The translations under genes and the position numbers were made by a program. Under the pieces are notes generated by a model, which was not told where the DNA came from, made no database searches, and worked only from the letters and a program-made list of their open reading frames with translations. Below, in pieces: positions 23,912 to 35,012 of a stretch of 64,000 nucleotides of DNA. The stretch is from assembly GCA_030704615.1 (NCBI GenBank), contig CM060731.1, positions 37,262,001 through 37,326,000 of the forward strand, read 5' to 3'. Every line of letters starts with the position of its first letter. Position 1 is the stretch's first letter. The DNA comes from Takakia lepidozioides. Lineage: Eukaryota > Streptophyta > Takakiopsida > Takakiales > Takakiaceae.

Positions 23912-24353
23912 TAAAACAAGCCTGAAGCATATACTCCTTTCCTCTCAAGAAGCGAGGTTGCACAACAAAGGGGCGAGCGGAAAGAACAAGCAATGCGCGA
24001 GAGGAGGATCAAACACACGAATCAGGCACTCTCATCAAAAACTTGTACACCAAAATCACATATACACCAACCCCCGAGTACACCGCCCTGACCTTGTTTC
24101 AGGGCGCCGTCTTTATACAAAAGCCCTAACCATAGTGGCCCGCCGTGTGGCGAGGCATCATAGGCCAAAGCCCACGGTGCTGCCTTGTAGCCCTAGATCT
24201 GATGAAGGGCCAGGATCGAGCCACCAGCCTAAACTAACCCTAACCTAAACATCATTGTAACGGATTAACGGCTTTATACGCCAAAAAAATATACTATGAA
24301 TGTGTATCGCCGTTTTGGATGAAACGGGCTATTTCCAGGCTAAGCAAGTTACA
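23912..24353 (-). repeat. 5' LTR of the Ty3/gypsy element
   Basis: It matches the 3' LTR from TAAAACAAGCCTGAAGCATA to GGCTAAGCAAGTT and ends in ACA next to the AGCT duplication. Compared with the 3' LTR it lacks the terminal TGTGAAGCCT and an 8-base stretch in the middle. A TATA-like TTTTGTATAAAGACGG (minus strand, near 24110-24125) is a possible core promoter. Confidence 0.85.
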
Positions 24354-24399
24354 AGCTCCCTCCACCGCAGACCTCACAATGCGATTCGCAGATGGAGTA

Positions 24400-24596
24400 G
24401 ACACATCTCCTAAACCCTAACTTGGTTCAGGATCTCTGCGTTCGATGTCTCTCATCAGTGTGCATGCTACTACTTCACACAGTGTTTGAAGGATTTTTTT
24501 CTTGTGTGTGTATTTAGCAGGTGAGGCGATGTTGTTGGTACAAGGTTGGGATTTCGGTTTAGGGTTTAAAGGTATGGGTTCACGGGAACCAGGGAG
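24400..24596 (+). promoter_or_regulatory. RPA43 upstream region with telo-box motifs
   Basis: CCTAAACCCTAACTTGG lies near 24412 and GGTTTAGGGTTTAAAGG near 24556, both AAACCCTA-type motifs within 190 bp of the RPA43 ATG. The LTR retrotransposon ends only 243 bp upstream of the start codon, so the promoter of this gene is short or partly supplied by the LTR. Confidence 0.45.
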
Positions 24597-27500
24597 ATGA
24601 CTCCGGAAATGGCGTCGCTAGGAGTCCGAGATGCAGAGGGAATGGAGGGGTTGAGAGAGGTGAAGGCGAAGCTGGGGGTGTATTTGCATCCGTCGAGAGC
24701 TGCCAATGTGCAACAAGGCGTTCGGGAAATTCTGAATTCTCTCCTTCTGCGGTATGTCTCTCTATCTCCCTCCCACTTTTTGAAGTATACGCATTCTTTC
24801 TTCCTGGGCCTCTCCCTCCTTAACTTCAGGTTGCTTAACGCCCGTATGTTTCGCTAACTGCTATCTATAATCCCTCTGACTGCAGTGCATGTGGAGTGAT
24901 ATTACAATAGCATTTGCATTGTTGGGTGCCAGCGCCCTTTGTCCCCAGAATGTCTTTTTATGGAATTTTGGTTCGAAGTGTAGGTGATGTCAGTGTTTTC
25001 AAATTTCAGAATTGGTCTTGAAAAGTTCAATCCTCAGCGGGAGGAGGTAGTCCGGGGATTGTGGTCTTCCACCACAGAGATTGGGACATTTTGGATGCCA
25101 CCGGCTGATTCGTGCGGAATCACAGCACAGTGGCCAGTATGACTTGGGCCAGACGATATCTTGGTTGATCATGCATTGTTGAATACTATTGAACTTGTCA
25201 GGGTATGCTATCTCTCAATTTCTCTAAGTGAATTGAGAGGAGATTTGGGAGTGCAGGCACAGCGAGGAGTTTGAAGGAGTGGTCCTTGCGTATTTAGATC
25301 CCACAATCCAGGGCCGTACAGGAGGCATTTTGTCCGGTTTGTCCCCGTATTTCCATGTGCACCTGACAGCGACCCTCATCCTATTCTCTCCTAAGGTCGG
25401 AATGACCATAGGTGTGTTCCAATTCATCCTCATTGCTGTCTTCTTTGTGAAGTAGTGAAGTAGATATCTGCTACCCAAAGTATCAAGACCTAAACCATGG
25501 CTAAGCAGGATGGAAACAATTCGGTCACATGGACTGTTGGAACTTCCTTCTGGTAACTGTCAATGAAACATTGTTGAGGACAATCAGTCGGAGCTATATA
25601 ATTGAGGCTACATTGTATTTGGAGCAGAGGGTAAGGTGAATAAAGTGGAGAGGGACTACCTAGGGGTGGTCGTATTAGGGCTATTCAATGCAGCCATTGG
25701 CGTTTCTGATATCCGTGAAGATCTTTACTACAATGAATCGGTACGTCCAATGCTGTTCCAACTTTAGTCCAATATGCTTGGCGGTGATACACTGCATGCA
25801 CATATATGCTCACATCTTAGCGTACATTGAATATGAGGTGCAGCACACTCAACTACAGAGAAATTCAGGGACTGAGGGCGGGAAGACTTAGAAGTGAGAC
25901 TCGATTAATGCATCAATCACCCACTACTTAATTCCTTTGCAAGTCAGAGCTTTCAGCTTTGTCTTGTGGCTCTGAGAAGAGGGGTGCAGTGAGACTCCAG
26001 TAGCTGAAATGTTTTTGCATACCAATCCGTTGTTGGGTTGTATTCTGCTTCATGTTACGCTTGGCAAGTACGGAGAACACATTTACTTTTGAGAGAACCG
26101 AGTGAAGTGACATCCTCTGTTGTGGTCATGTTCCTTTGGTTTGTACAGGCAGGCACCAGGGCATGGATGAGTGAATCAGATGACCAGCATTCCATTAAAC
26201 TGGGCAGCATCATCTGCTTTTCTGTCAAGAGGTGTGTTTATGTTCTCCCCATCTGTCTGTATCTCTCTCTCTTTGTCAATCTCGAGGCTGAGCCAAAAGC
26301 CCAGGTCCTTTGGGGTCTAGTTATTGGGCAAATCACACACAGCAGATTGATGTTTGTGTGAAGGGATTTCTAGAGGATATCTGGAAAACTCGGATCAACA
26401 GCATGTTTCAAGGTAAGTCATACTACCGGCGTGAGCCTCTGACAAAGGTAGTCTCGGTCCCTTTGTGTTCCGCTCAAACTGGGCACGGGGTCAATGGCCA
26501 CAAGGCTACGGCAAACCATTTTTATGAGCACATTCTCTTTGTCACAGCTTACCTGCACGAGGCACTTCGTCTTTGGCCCACATTTGCTCTTCCTTGAAGT
26601 GGTTTTGTGTTGTTCTGCATTGCCCAGTGGGCCCTGAGGGCCCCCTTTGTTTGTTAGAACGTGTGTTGTGTGTGTGTCTCTCTCCCTGGCAGCTGTCCCT
26701 CTGATCTAAGTATAATACCTATGAGAATGTCATTGTTAGAAAATGAGCTTTACATGTTGGCACAAGTTTGAAGTTAGCAAGTCAGACTTTGTTGGCCTGT
26801 ATGACTGAAGTCTCTGTCACTTTCTCCTCTTATTCCCTCACTTGAGGTAAACAGGGTTCAAGCAGTTATTGGTGAGCTAACAGAGCTGCTCTGCAGTGTG
26901 CAGGAATCAGAAGAAATAATTGACATCTGTGGGTCTCTCCAAGGATCTCTCACAGGCTCTGTGGACTGGCTGGCTGCTGGGACTAGACACAAAGAAAGAA
27001 GGCAGACCATCAGTCCCAATAGCAGGTTAGTTTCTATTTTCCCAATCGTTGATATCCACATCACCAAATGAATCGCATAGCATGCATGGAAACTTCTAAT
27101 TCCAGGGTCACTTGTGGAGAGTGGTAGCCACTTCATCCTGTGGCAAATTATGTACGAATTCAATATCAGAAGTGGGCCCTCAAATCTTCTCTGCAATTCG
27201 AAGTGCAGTGTCACAATATGTGCTAACTCAGGTTATCTTTTGCATATCAATTTAGCTTTCCAAAAAGTCTGACACAACCATAAGCAACTTAGTTGAAAAA
27301 GAAAGATCCCATCACAATAAAGGAAAATAAAGAAAATAAAGATTTACAACACACAGAACAATGGAAGGTCAGGAATCTAAAGTACATTCAGGCATATGAC
27401 AAATGGTTTCTTTTTCTTTCTCTGGGATCGATTATAGATCCCTGGAGAATGGAGCCAAATTGTCCAAGCACAACCAAGCAAAAAGGAAGGAGAGGATATC

Positions 27501-27630
27501 AGAGGCTTCTGAAGGTATAAACAGAGATAGCAAAAAGCGGAAGAAGCGGGAGAAGCAAGAAATGAGGAATGAGAACAGCCATAAGTCCAAGAGACAAAAG
27601 GGCGAGGTGGGCGAGGTGGGTACTGGTTAA
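24597..27630 (+). CDS. RPA43: RPA43-like subunit of RNA polymerase I
   Basis: Six exons, 24597-24751, 25257-25411, 25628-25740, 26149-26231, 26855-27025 and 27438-27630, sum to 870 nt (289 residues, TAA stop) and join in frame through GT-AG introns. RPA43 forms the Pol I stalk with its partner subunit and helps recruit initiation factors to rDNA in the nucleolus. Family text is clear: VYLHPSRAANVQQGVREILN, EEFEGVVLAYLDPTIQG, GLSPYFHVHLTATLILFSP, YLGVVVLGLFNAAIGVSDIR and HSIKLGSIICFSVK (the OB-fold half), then GSLQGSLTGSVDW. The last exon is a basic tail (SKKRKKREKQE, SHKSKRQKGE) suited to nucleolar targeting. The ATG at 24597 is followed by a second ATG four codons on. Intron 4 carries a retroelement fragment. 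Confidence 0.92.
26268..26560 (+). repeat. Non-LTR element fragment inside RPA43 intron 4
   Basis: CTCGAGGCTGAGCCAAAAGC, then WANHTQQIDVCVKGFLEDIW in translation and ACTGGGCACGGGGTCAATGG, are the same text as at 245-380 and 450-500. The fragment is in the sense orientation of RPA43 and lies wholly within the intron 26232-26854. Confidence 0.65.
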
Positions 27631-28331
27631 TTTCTAGCCTTCACAGTTTTGCCCTTCCCTTCATGCTGCAAGTTCAGTGGGTGAATTGTAATGCTCTAGT
27701 TTAACTCTTTGAATTCCATCAATCCATTCATTGTTCCAATAGAGAGCCCAATGGTCTAAGGTATCTGCAGAATGCCTGTAGCAGCATAGTTAACTCCGAC
27801 ACTAGATTAAGAAGTGTGCTTTTCACCAAGCCGAGTGAAGATTTTCTGGGAGTGTAGGAAAGATTAATTTGGTCTTCCCACCCCCAAACCCCGAGTCTTA
27901 AGAAAAAAGACATCTTGGATGTCATGAATTCAGCTGTGAGGAAGAATGTGGTGAAGCTTGTGGGAGTGAAGCACAAAGAGAACTGTTTGATTTGGTACGT
28001 GCTGGTAGCCCTAGATATTGATGCTGATGGTTGCATGGATCTTGGAGTGGATGGGTGAGGGGGCTTTTCCTAAGAGATAGAGCATGTGGAATTTCTTCTA
28101 AAGCTGAGTACAGGATGAAGTAAATGGTAGTGTTCTATGGTTTTAGCGATGTTTGGACCAAAGATGTTGTCTTGTAGTTCTGACAGTTATCAGCATATTT
28201 GTATATGCATGTGTTTGATAATCAGTTTAACTGATTACAAGATTCTCAAACACTTATGCAAATCTGGTGACTGTCAGAATTCCAAGACAATCCAACCATT
28301 AAAGAAGCAAACCATATAGTGTTTTATAGGA
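27631..28331. other. 3' flank of RPA43, nothing recognised
   Basis: This stretch of about 700 bp after the RPA43 stop should hold its 3' UTR. A plus-strand run at 27925-28060 (HKENCLIWYVLVALDIDADG) is open but short and matches nothing I recognise. No repeat or RNA gene was seen. Confidence 0.3.
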
Positions 28332-28468
28332 GAAATAACCTCTTTCACAGTAACCACGCCATGAAGGCTGAGAAATGGGACACCGCCCAGGGAAGGGGGA
28401 GAAGAGTATCCCCAGAATCATCTGGGTGGCACACAGTGCACTTTATCGACTGAGCTACTGACTGATGG
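28332..28468 (-). mobile_element. tRNA-derived SINE, second copy
   Basis: The reverse complement reads CAGTAGCTCAGTCGATAAAG, then GTGCCACCCAGATGATTCTG, CTCCCCCTTCCCTGGGC and GTGAAAGAGGTTATTTCTCC, colinear with the SINE at 15250-15462. It lacks a clear A-tail here, so the copy may be truncated. It abuts the TIR element at 28500. Confidence 0.6.
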
Positions 28469-28499
28469 TGATTTAATATGTTCTCAATCTACAGAAAAC

Positions 28500-28943
28500 G
28501 GCTCAGAATTTTGTGTGGCCTCGTCGTCATGAGGCTGGTCAGACGATGGGGCCTGCTGTCTCATTAATATAGGAGCAAACTACCTTCATGCTTCCAGGAC
28601 TTAGAATATTTTTTGGCATATGAAATTTACAACTACCTCCATGCGGGTACTTATAGGATTTTCTAAACCAAGCTGAAACTACCTGCATGAGAGTAGCTAC
28701 ATACTACCTCCACTGAGGTAGTTGTAGGCAATGCCTACCACGTGATCCACATGCAGGGAATGGAACCCGAGACCTGCATTGCCACCAGACCACAACCTCC
28801 ACCGCCCCACTGTACTGTAGTTTTTTTAATATATAAGAGAAAGGGGGAATAGGGATCGTTTTAATCTAGCGGCCGCTGTCAGGTCCCTGTCCCCTCTGCA
28901 CCTCGAGGCCTCATTAGAACGAGGCCACACAAAATTCTGAGGC
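28500..28943. mobile_element. 444-bp non-autonomous TIR element (MITE-like)
   Basis: The left end GGCTCAGAATTTTGTGTGGC and the reverse complement of the right end GCCTCAGAATTTTGTGTGGC match except for one base, and similarity continues through CTCGT. AAAAC flanks both sides (28495-28499 and 28944-28948), a 5-bp candidate target duplication. There is no coding capacity. The inner part contains a minus-strand tRNA-like stretch (TCTCGGGTTCCATTCCC, B-box-like) near 28755-28785, so a SINE may be nested or the element may have captured one. The superfamily cannot be told from 5 bp alone. Confidence 0.65.
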
Positions 28944-28948
28944 AAAAC

Positions 28949-29558
28949 ATACTTTCTTCATAGCCTCAAAATATGAATGTATATAGTTTTGGAACACAAT
29001 AAATAGTTAATTTGCTCCAAACATTTGTACATATTGCATCAAATGATTTTCTAATATTTATTCTGCACATGCCAACTTCACTTCTAAGCTTTGAAAGCCC
29101 CATGAGAGGTAGCCACTACGTAAAATAACACAGTTTTCCAATAATTTGTGCTGGAAGAATGATTAACCTTACAACAGCCTGGAGACATAGTATCTTCAAT
29201 TATGTAAGAATAGGGACATATCCTTCCCTAGTGACACTTGGAAATTCAGTTAAAAATATCACCCCAAGTATGAAGATAAGATATACGCATTCACTGGATA
29301 ATATATTAGATGGACTACAGTTATTCGTCTATTTTAACCCTTAAAGGACGAGCTAACTTTTTACACTTTTTCCAAAAATAGCTAATCGAGTCTTCTAAAA
29401 TCCAGCGAACTCCAACCATGGTTACAACAATTTATAGTGCAAATGAACGGAGTCCACTGCTGTCACTGATATTTACCAAAAGTTAATCCCTAACTTCAGA
29501 CTCCCAATGCAATAAGCAACCTAAAACCCCTAATGAATTATCACCTAACAAGCTTTAG
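28949..29558. other. AT-rich spacer, nothing recognised
   Basis: No coding, repeat or RNA signal was recognised. The right edge of this stretch is a suspected inversion breakpoint, because element sequence starts abruptly at about 29550. Confidence 0.3.
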
Positions 29559-30730
29559 ATGTATCCATCGATAACAAAATCAAGAGCAAAAATGCCACTC
29601 CCCAAGATAGCACGGGCGTTGGACATGTCTTCCAAGGGAACACCTCTTGTGTTTAGAGTTCCACATCTGGAAGGGGATGAGAGATTCGGCTCCTGCAAGA
29701 GGAAATTGAACACCCCACCTGGTTCGGATTCCGATTTGCACGGGGCAGACCGTGATAACTTCTCCACGCCTCGTGTCCCTCTACATGAGAAATATATCTC
29801 CGGACCATCTCTTCTTGAGGAACCTGCGACAGGACGGCAAGCTTCAACATATAACATTCCCATTGAAATGGTGCAAGAGATAAATTTGCTCCCTGATATT
29901 ATGGAGTCCATCACATTTGGCACATAGAGCGCACAACTGCAGGGTCTCGTGTCAAATGTACGGCGATCAGGGCAACCAATTCTGAGAAATGCACTTCTTC
30001 TATATCCAGAGATGGTGCCCGCACTCCAGCTCCAACTTTCACTGGTTTGATGCACCTATATGAGCAGTCAGAAGCCAAGAACCACAAGTTCTGGTTCTGT
30101 GCAGACGATTGTGGGAGTCGTATGCATGGAACTGTGCGACCTTCCGTGGTGATGAAGCCAACTCCACCAGCTGTTTGGCCCGTGAAGTTGGGAACAAATC
30201 TCACAAATCAAGAGATTGCAATGCTGGAAGAGGCAAGGTTTTCCCTTGCAAGACAACCCTGTGTGCATGCATCTGCTTCCAGTTCTGGAAGTACAAGGGT
30301 CCCTCCGCTAGATGCTCATTTGTGCCCAACAAAACGAAATGGAAAGCTTGTTCGGCGTTTCCCTCCAACTGCAGAACACTTCGGCAAGGTGGAGTCCGCT
30401 AGAATGCTCCAAGTTCGTGTTTCCAGCACGACGGATGTGCCCGATCCTGGGTATGGTAAGGTGTACACAATGATCACCTCGACATCTGCTGTTCACGATA
30501 GGGCGTACGACATCACTGCTTCCAATTTCCCCAATTGCACCTGTCCTGATTTTGTTGAGATGCTATCAACCAGTTTGGGCAAGAGAGGTAAATTCGTACC
30601 CTGCAAACATTTGTACTTCATCTTCGTGAAGAAGATGGTTTGTGATCCCAAACGTGACAATTTCATCCACCAGGCGACAATGAGTTTCAACGAGATCAAT
30701 ACTCTCTTGCAACATGATACAAGCACATAA
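29559..30730 (+). pseudogene. MULE transposase C-terminal part with SWIM zinc finger
   Basis: The open stretch 30047-30730 ends with a SWIM finger: CTCPDF, then PCKHLYFIF, the C-x-C...C-x-H pattern that closes Mutator-like transposases and probably binds DNA. Upstream, 29559-29927 (GTPLVFRVPHLEGDERFGSC, STPRVPLHEKYI) is in another frame and belongs to the same protein type. The matching N-terminal and catalytic part lies on the opposite strand at 32596-35012, so the gene was split by an inversion. The stop at 30728 lies about 720 bp from the element end at 31452. Confidence 0.7.
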
Positions 30731-31269
30731 GTAGATGACTTGCTGTTTCTGGAATGTGGTGAATGTTCAATCCGGTATCGCAAATCTGAATTCAGGTTGG
30801 TTTGAACTGTGAGTATGCAAAGGGTGCAACCATGATGTATAATGTGTAGTTGGAACATTGTCACTATAAAACATTTCAATTCAATAGCAACATTCGTGAG
30901 GTTGTGGAATGATATGGTAGGCCTTCTCCCTCCATTATGCTTCCAATTGTATAATATGTGTGCTCTCTTTGACAATTTTATGGAGCTCATGCAACATTGG
31001 TCCTGTGGATGTCTACATGTGCTTATTTCCAATGTTATCCGAATTGTCAATGTTATTTGGGGAGGGTCGGGGTGTTTCCTATATCGTCATGTATGCCACT
31101 GAAGTTGTGAGGTTAGTTTGTCGTCCTTGTAATTGTAATTGTCAAAATTAAAGTATTAATTGCAGATTATTGTGGAATGGACGCTACAGTTGTGGGCTTA
31201 TTTCCTGTTTCGGGTGTTTCATGATAGTCTTCATGTTATTTACCAAATGATTGCCCAAGTTAATCCCAC

Positions 31270-31452
31270 AGTCATAGGACCCTCGGGAATAGGCTCCTTA
31301 TGTTTCTGCTCACGTGGCGTCACCTCAGCACCCAACTCCATGTCAGCTTGCTGACATCAGGCTCACGCAATGTCAGCAGGATTGTGGGCTCACGCCACCT
31401 CTACAGCCGTGAGCGTACGCTCACGCGCAAGGCTCACACCGTTGCGTCGTTG
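31270..31452. mobile_element. Left terminal region of the MULE (inverted with the SWIM half)
   Basis: The last 180 bp before the 9-bp repeat are packed with CTCACG/GTGAGC motifs (GGCTCACGCC, GTGAGCGTACGCTCACGC, AAGGCTCACACC). Aligned from the tip, this end and the end at 49312 share spaced GTGAGCCT and GCGTGAGCG blocks at the same distances from the repeat, although the outermost 20 bases have diverged. Confidence 0.55.
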
Positions 31453-31461
31453 AAATTCAAC
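31453..31461. repeat. 9-bp target-site duplication, copy 1
   Basis: AAATTCAAC separates element sequence on the left from LINE sequence on the right. The same nine bases, as GTTGAATTT, separate element and the other LINE half at 49313-49321. Nine bp is the standard MULE target duplication. Confidence 0.65.
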
Positions 31462-32650
31462 CAGCACTCTAGGTTCTAAGCCCTGGCAAGCAATGTGGAA
31501 GGCATGGCATACCTTGAGGGGATTTCTATTTCAGAGAATGCCAATAAACAGACCAGAGTGCTTGCGGCAACCAATCTTTGCCAATTACAACTTGGACTCT
31601 GAAATCTAAGACAAACCCCAAGATGAGCTTTTTGGGAAGGTCAAGGCTTCACACACATTGCTAGCATGCAGATCCAAGGGAAGTTCCTCCCGCTTGCGGA
31701 TGTGGTGCAGGCTGCGGGAGGACAAAGAGAGAGAGACTGGAATACCATTTGTGAAAACATCCCACAGTATATGTTTCAGTTATTGTCGGAAAGCGATGAG
31801 CTAGGCAATACCCCAGCTTGGATGGCCTCTCGGCAAGGGGATGGTCATTCTGTCACACTAGTTCTATCTGTGATTGAAAGAAGGGCATCATGCTTACACT
31901 TCAGAGCTGACTGTGAAGGCTCCCTAGCCTTCCGTGGCAACATTGAACTACATATGCAATACCTCTACCACATTCGGGTGCTGGACTGCGAAGGAAATGC
32001 TAACTGAATTCCACCAATCAATCAGGAAGTCCAGTGGGCTTACCATATCTCATTGTATTGCTTTCTAACTGCCCCCTTGCATGATCTCCAGTTTCATCCG
32101 GGGGAGTGGAGGTGGATGGATACTAAGCACTCCCCCATCTTTGCATATTCGGTGAAGATAGGCTACTCCATTCTCAACCCAGCTTGCTCGTTCCTTTATA
32201 ATTGGCAATCAAAGTGGGATAACCATAAGCTCACTCAAAGAAACTGGGATACCATTTGGAAGGATGTCTGGAGAAAAGATAGGGCCACAAAGATCTCGGC
32301 CTTTCTATGGAAGCTAGCACACAGAGTTCTCCCAGTCAGACAAGCCACCCATGAGGATCACCCAACCTGCACTATCTGTCAATCGCAAATAGAATCAATA
32401 GAACACTGCCTAACATCATGTCATTTGGCCTCTAGGGTGTGGCAGGTGGTCTTATCTTTCTACTCGCATTGGGCCTCACTCCCCTCCCCTCCGCCCTCCT
32501 CCCTGCTTATTCTCAACTGTTTGCCTGGCCATCATCCCTCTTCTTGTCCTGTTTGGGATGCACTAAGAGCACTTACAAATGGAATTTGTGGAAAGCTAGG
32601 TGTGTTTGGGTTTCAAGGGCAAGCCCCCAAGGGGCAGATCGCTTGGATCC
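31453..32650 (+). mobile_element. LINE 3' half (zf-RVT region), split from 49313-51945
   Basis: Reading from 31453, NSTSTLGSKPWQAMWKAWHT continues the LINE text that stops at NST on the minus strand near 49313. Further on, 32053-32655 gives KDRATKISAFLWKLAHRVLP and CTICQSQIESIEHC, the zinc-binding segment after RT in plant L1-type LINEs. The frame is broken several times. The piece ends abruptly near 32640 against MULE transposase sequence, with no A-tail. Confidence 0.8.
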
Positions 32651-35012
32651 CCTGATCTGCTTGCAGTACGCAACATCAACTCTTGTTTGTCCGGACCCTT
32701 CCCACCAACGCCTCCTCTCAAGAAGTCACGATATTTGGTTTGTTGTTGGAGTGCACGTATGAGATCATCTGTTGTTGCCAAATATAAATCCCGACCCCGT
32801 TTCCCGGACTGTTGCAACCATGCATTGTGCACTGTCTCTGCCAAATTGCAAGATGGCATGTCTGCCATTTCCTCAATGGACATGTTCTGTAAAGTGAAAA
32901 ACACACTTCAGAATATCCAAGAGGTTACAACACCACCCAAGCATATGCAGATCTGCACCACGAAACAATATGGAAAATGCATGCAGTACTAGAGACGTAT
33001 TGTTGTCATGGATGCTCCCCACTGTCTGTACTAGAAGTGCCAAAACACCAACCAATCTTCCAACGCTCTCATACTCTCAAGTGATGCTGCTCCTGAAGAG
33101 AACCACCAGGCACGAATTGTCTAGAACAATGTATTCGCCTCCGCCATTGATTTTGCATCTTTGTACTCTTTGCACAACTTACGATGATGTGTCTGCATCT
33201 CAGGTTTGATATCTGCTTTCGTATGTTTCTCCAGAGATTGGGTCCAATGGAATAGACATGTACGCTCTTTTCCCTCCATTGGCACCTTTGGGTTCCCCGA
33301 TCCGAAGATAATTCATATAGCATTGAAATTCGCCTGTGCACTATCTGCCATGAAACCAGCAAAATTCGGAGCAGGGACGCCATGACACCCCATAACACAA
33401 ATCAAGGATTTCCACATTAGCTGTTGGGATTCCGAATCCTCCGATTGCATGTCACTAACTGCAATTGTCATAACTCGCTGGTATACAGGATCGTACACAT
33501 GACAAGCCATAGTCATCCAATCTTTCACCCGTTTGACGTGATCAAACATAAGAAAATATTTCTCCAGGTCGCCACTCTTCTGCATCCGCCTGACGAGGCT
33601 CACCCCGCTGCCCTCCCCAGTTGTGGACATTTTGAAAAGATATACTTTTGTCGCTCCTTGCCCTGGAAACACACTGTCCTGTATGTAGTCGTACTTGCTC
33701 ATTCCTTTCAATTCCAGAATGTTGTCAATGTAGCCTCTATTTCTAGAGCGCATTCTCAATGCATTCACCTGATGGCGAATGTTGGGTGAACTCAATGTGG
33801 AGAAATGATCCATGACAATGTCCAATGTTGGTCCATCAAGTGTACTTCCCACAGAATCCACTGCACAGAAAATATGGTTGTCCAAGAGCTCTTGCTTGCG
33901 GCAAGAGCAATTGCAGATGTGGTTGCGGAAGGGTTGCTCTCGTACTCCTGTTTAATCAACTTCGACACTGTCTCAAGACTTTCCCTGTGATCTCCCTTTG
34001 AGACTGGATGGTTATGGAAACCAAAATGCACACAAGCTCGAGTCATAGTTTTCAAACGGTGCACCACATAGTACATTCTTGCACCACACACCGCCAGGCA
34101 TGATGGGACAAACTTGCAAAATTTACAAACGAAAGTATCCGTCTGTGTAGGAGCCGCCCCCGGCTTCAATGGATTTTCAACGATACCCTCCCACTCGCTC
34201 TGGTTGTGAGCCCCCGATTGAAGAAAGTGCCTGCAATTGAAATTTTCGCACCTGAGGTGCCCATTGCAAACTGTTATCCTGAAGATGAGTTTGTCGTGAT
34301 TTTGAATATTCGACGATTTCGTCCTACACCATGGGTGTCCATCATGTCTCTTGTCCATACCATGCATCAGGCTTGAAATACCTCCAATATGGTGAGGAGG
34401 AAGGAGCTTGAAAAGGATATCCCCATCAAACGTCTCTGGAAGATATTTCACAGGCACAATATTGAAAGTGTCCCAACAAATTCCCCACAACTCACTTTTG
34501 AAACCGGCCATCCCCCCCATTGCCTGTAGTTTTGGAATGACACTGGAGATCTCTTGAACATCATCTTGCACAACTACATGAGGATGCACGTCAGTAGTGA
34601 TTTCAGTGATGTCTTCATCTGATGAATCCGAAAGCTCAACGATTGGAGTGGAGGTTGTTTCCTCTTTTTTCACTACAACGTCCCTTTTGTCTTGAACCAC
34701 AGAAGCAGCCGTCCCTGGAGTAACATACGATCCAAGGGACTTTCGTCGAGGCTCCCCAAGGACCCTGTATCTCTAAGGCCGGACTCTCCACTGTCTGACA
34801 AGAGCTGTCTCATCACGGTTTTGGAAGGAGTACTTCAACAACTTCCTGTCCAAATCGTACACCTCTCTCTCCAAGAAAATTGTCCCATTTTGTAGCTCAA
34901 ACCGGGTCGTCAAGACATGTTCGAGAACAACTGCGAACCCATCGGCAAGGGCTTCTTTGGAGAACGGCACTGGTATCTCGTCAGAAAAGAACTCCGCTTC
35001 AGAGAAAGCCAT
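32596..35012 (-). pseudogene. MULE transposase, N-terminal zinc domain and catalytic core (decayed)
   Basis: From the ATG at 35012 (MAFSEAEFFSDEIPVPFSKE) one frame runs with an in-frame TAG at 34775-34773 into an acidic stretch and a zinc-binding region (CENFNCRHFL, FVCKFCKF, HFGFHNHPVSKGDHRE, WRKY/GCM-like). After a one-base shift near 33890 comes the transposase core: DHVKRVKDWMTMACHVYDP, AVSDMQSEDSESQ, GFMADSAQANFNAI, KLCKEYKDAKSMAEA, IRAWWFSSGAAS and MADMPSCNLAETVHNAWLQQ. In-frame stops near 33315, 33120 and 33030 show it is inactive. The sequence breaks off near 32640, where the SWIM part should follow. The overall plan matches Mutator-like transposases of seed-free plants. Confidence 0.8.

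Larger units (their letters stand above)
15518..24353 (-). mobile_element. Ty3/gypsy LTR retrotransposon inserted between TOM40 and RPA43
   Basis: Two near-identical LTRs (15518-15974 and 23912-24353) bracket an internal region coding on the minus strand in the order gag, protease, reverse transcriptase, RNase H, integrase, which is the Ty3/gypsy order. The element is flanked by AGCT at 15514-15517 and 24354-24357, a 4-bp target duplication. The LTRs differ by few substitutions and small indels, so insertion was fairly recent. It cannot be autonomous as read: pol is split over several frames, gag contains an inversion, the YxDD box reads YVND, and the 5' LTR lacks about 10 bp at its internal end. 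It pushes the two host promoters about 8.8 kb apart. Confidence 0.9.

Noticed and set aside
33424-33789. Plus-strand frame of 121 codons
   Set aside because: Antisense to the MULE transposase core, which explains the open frame.
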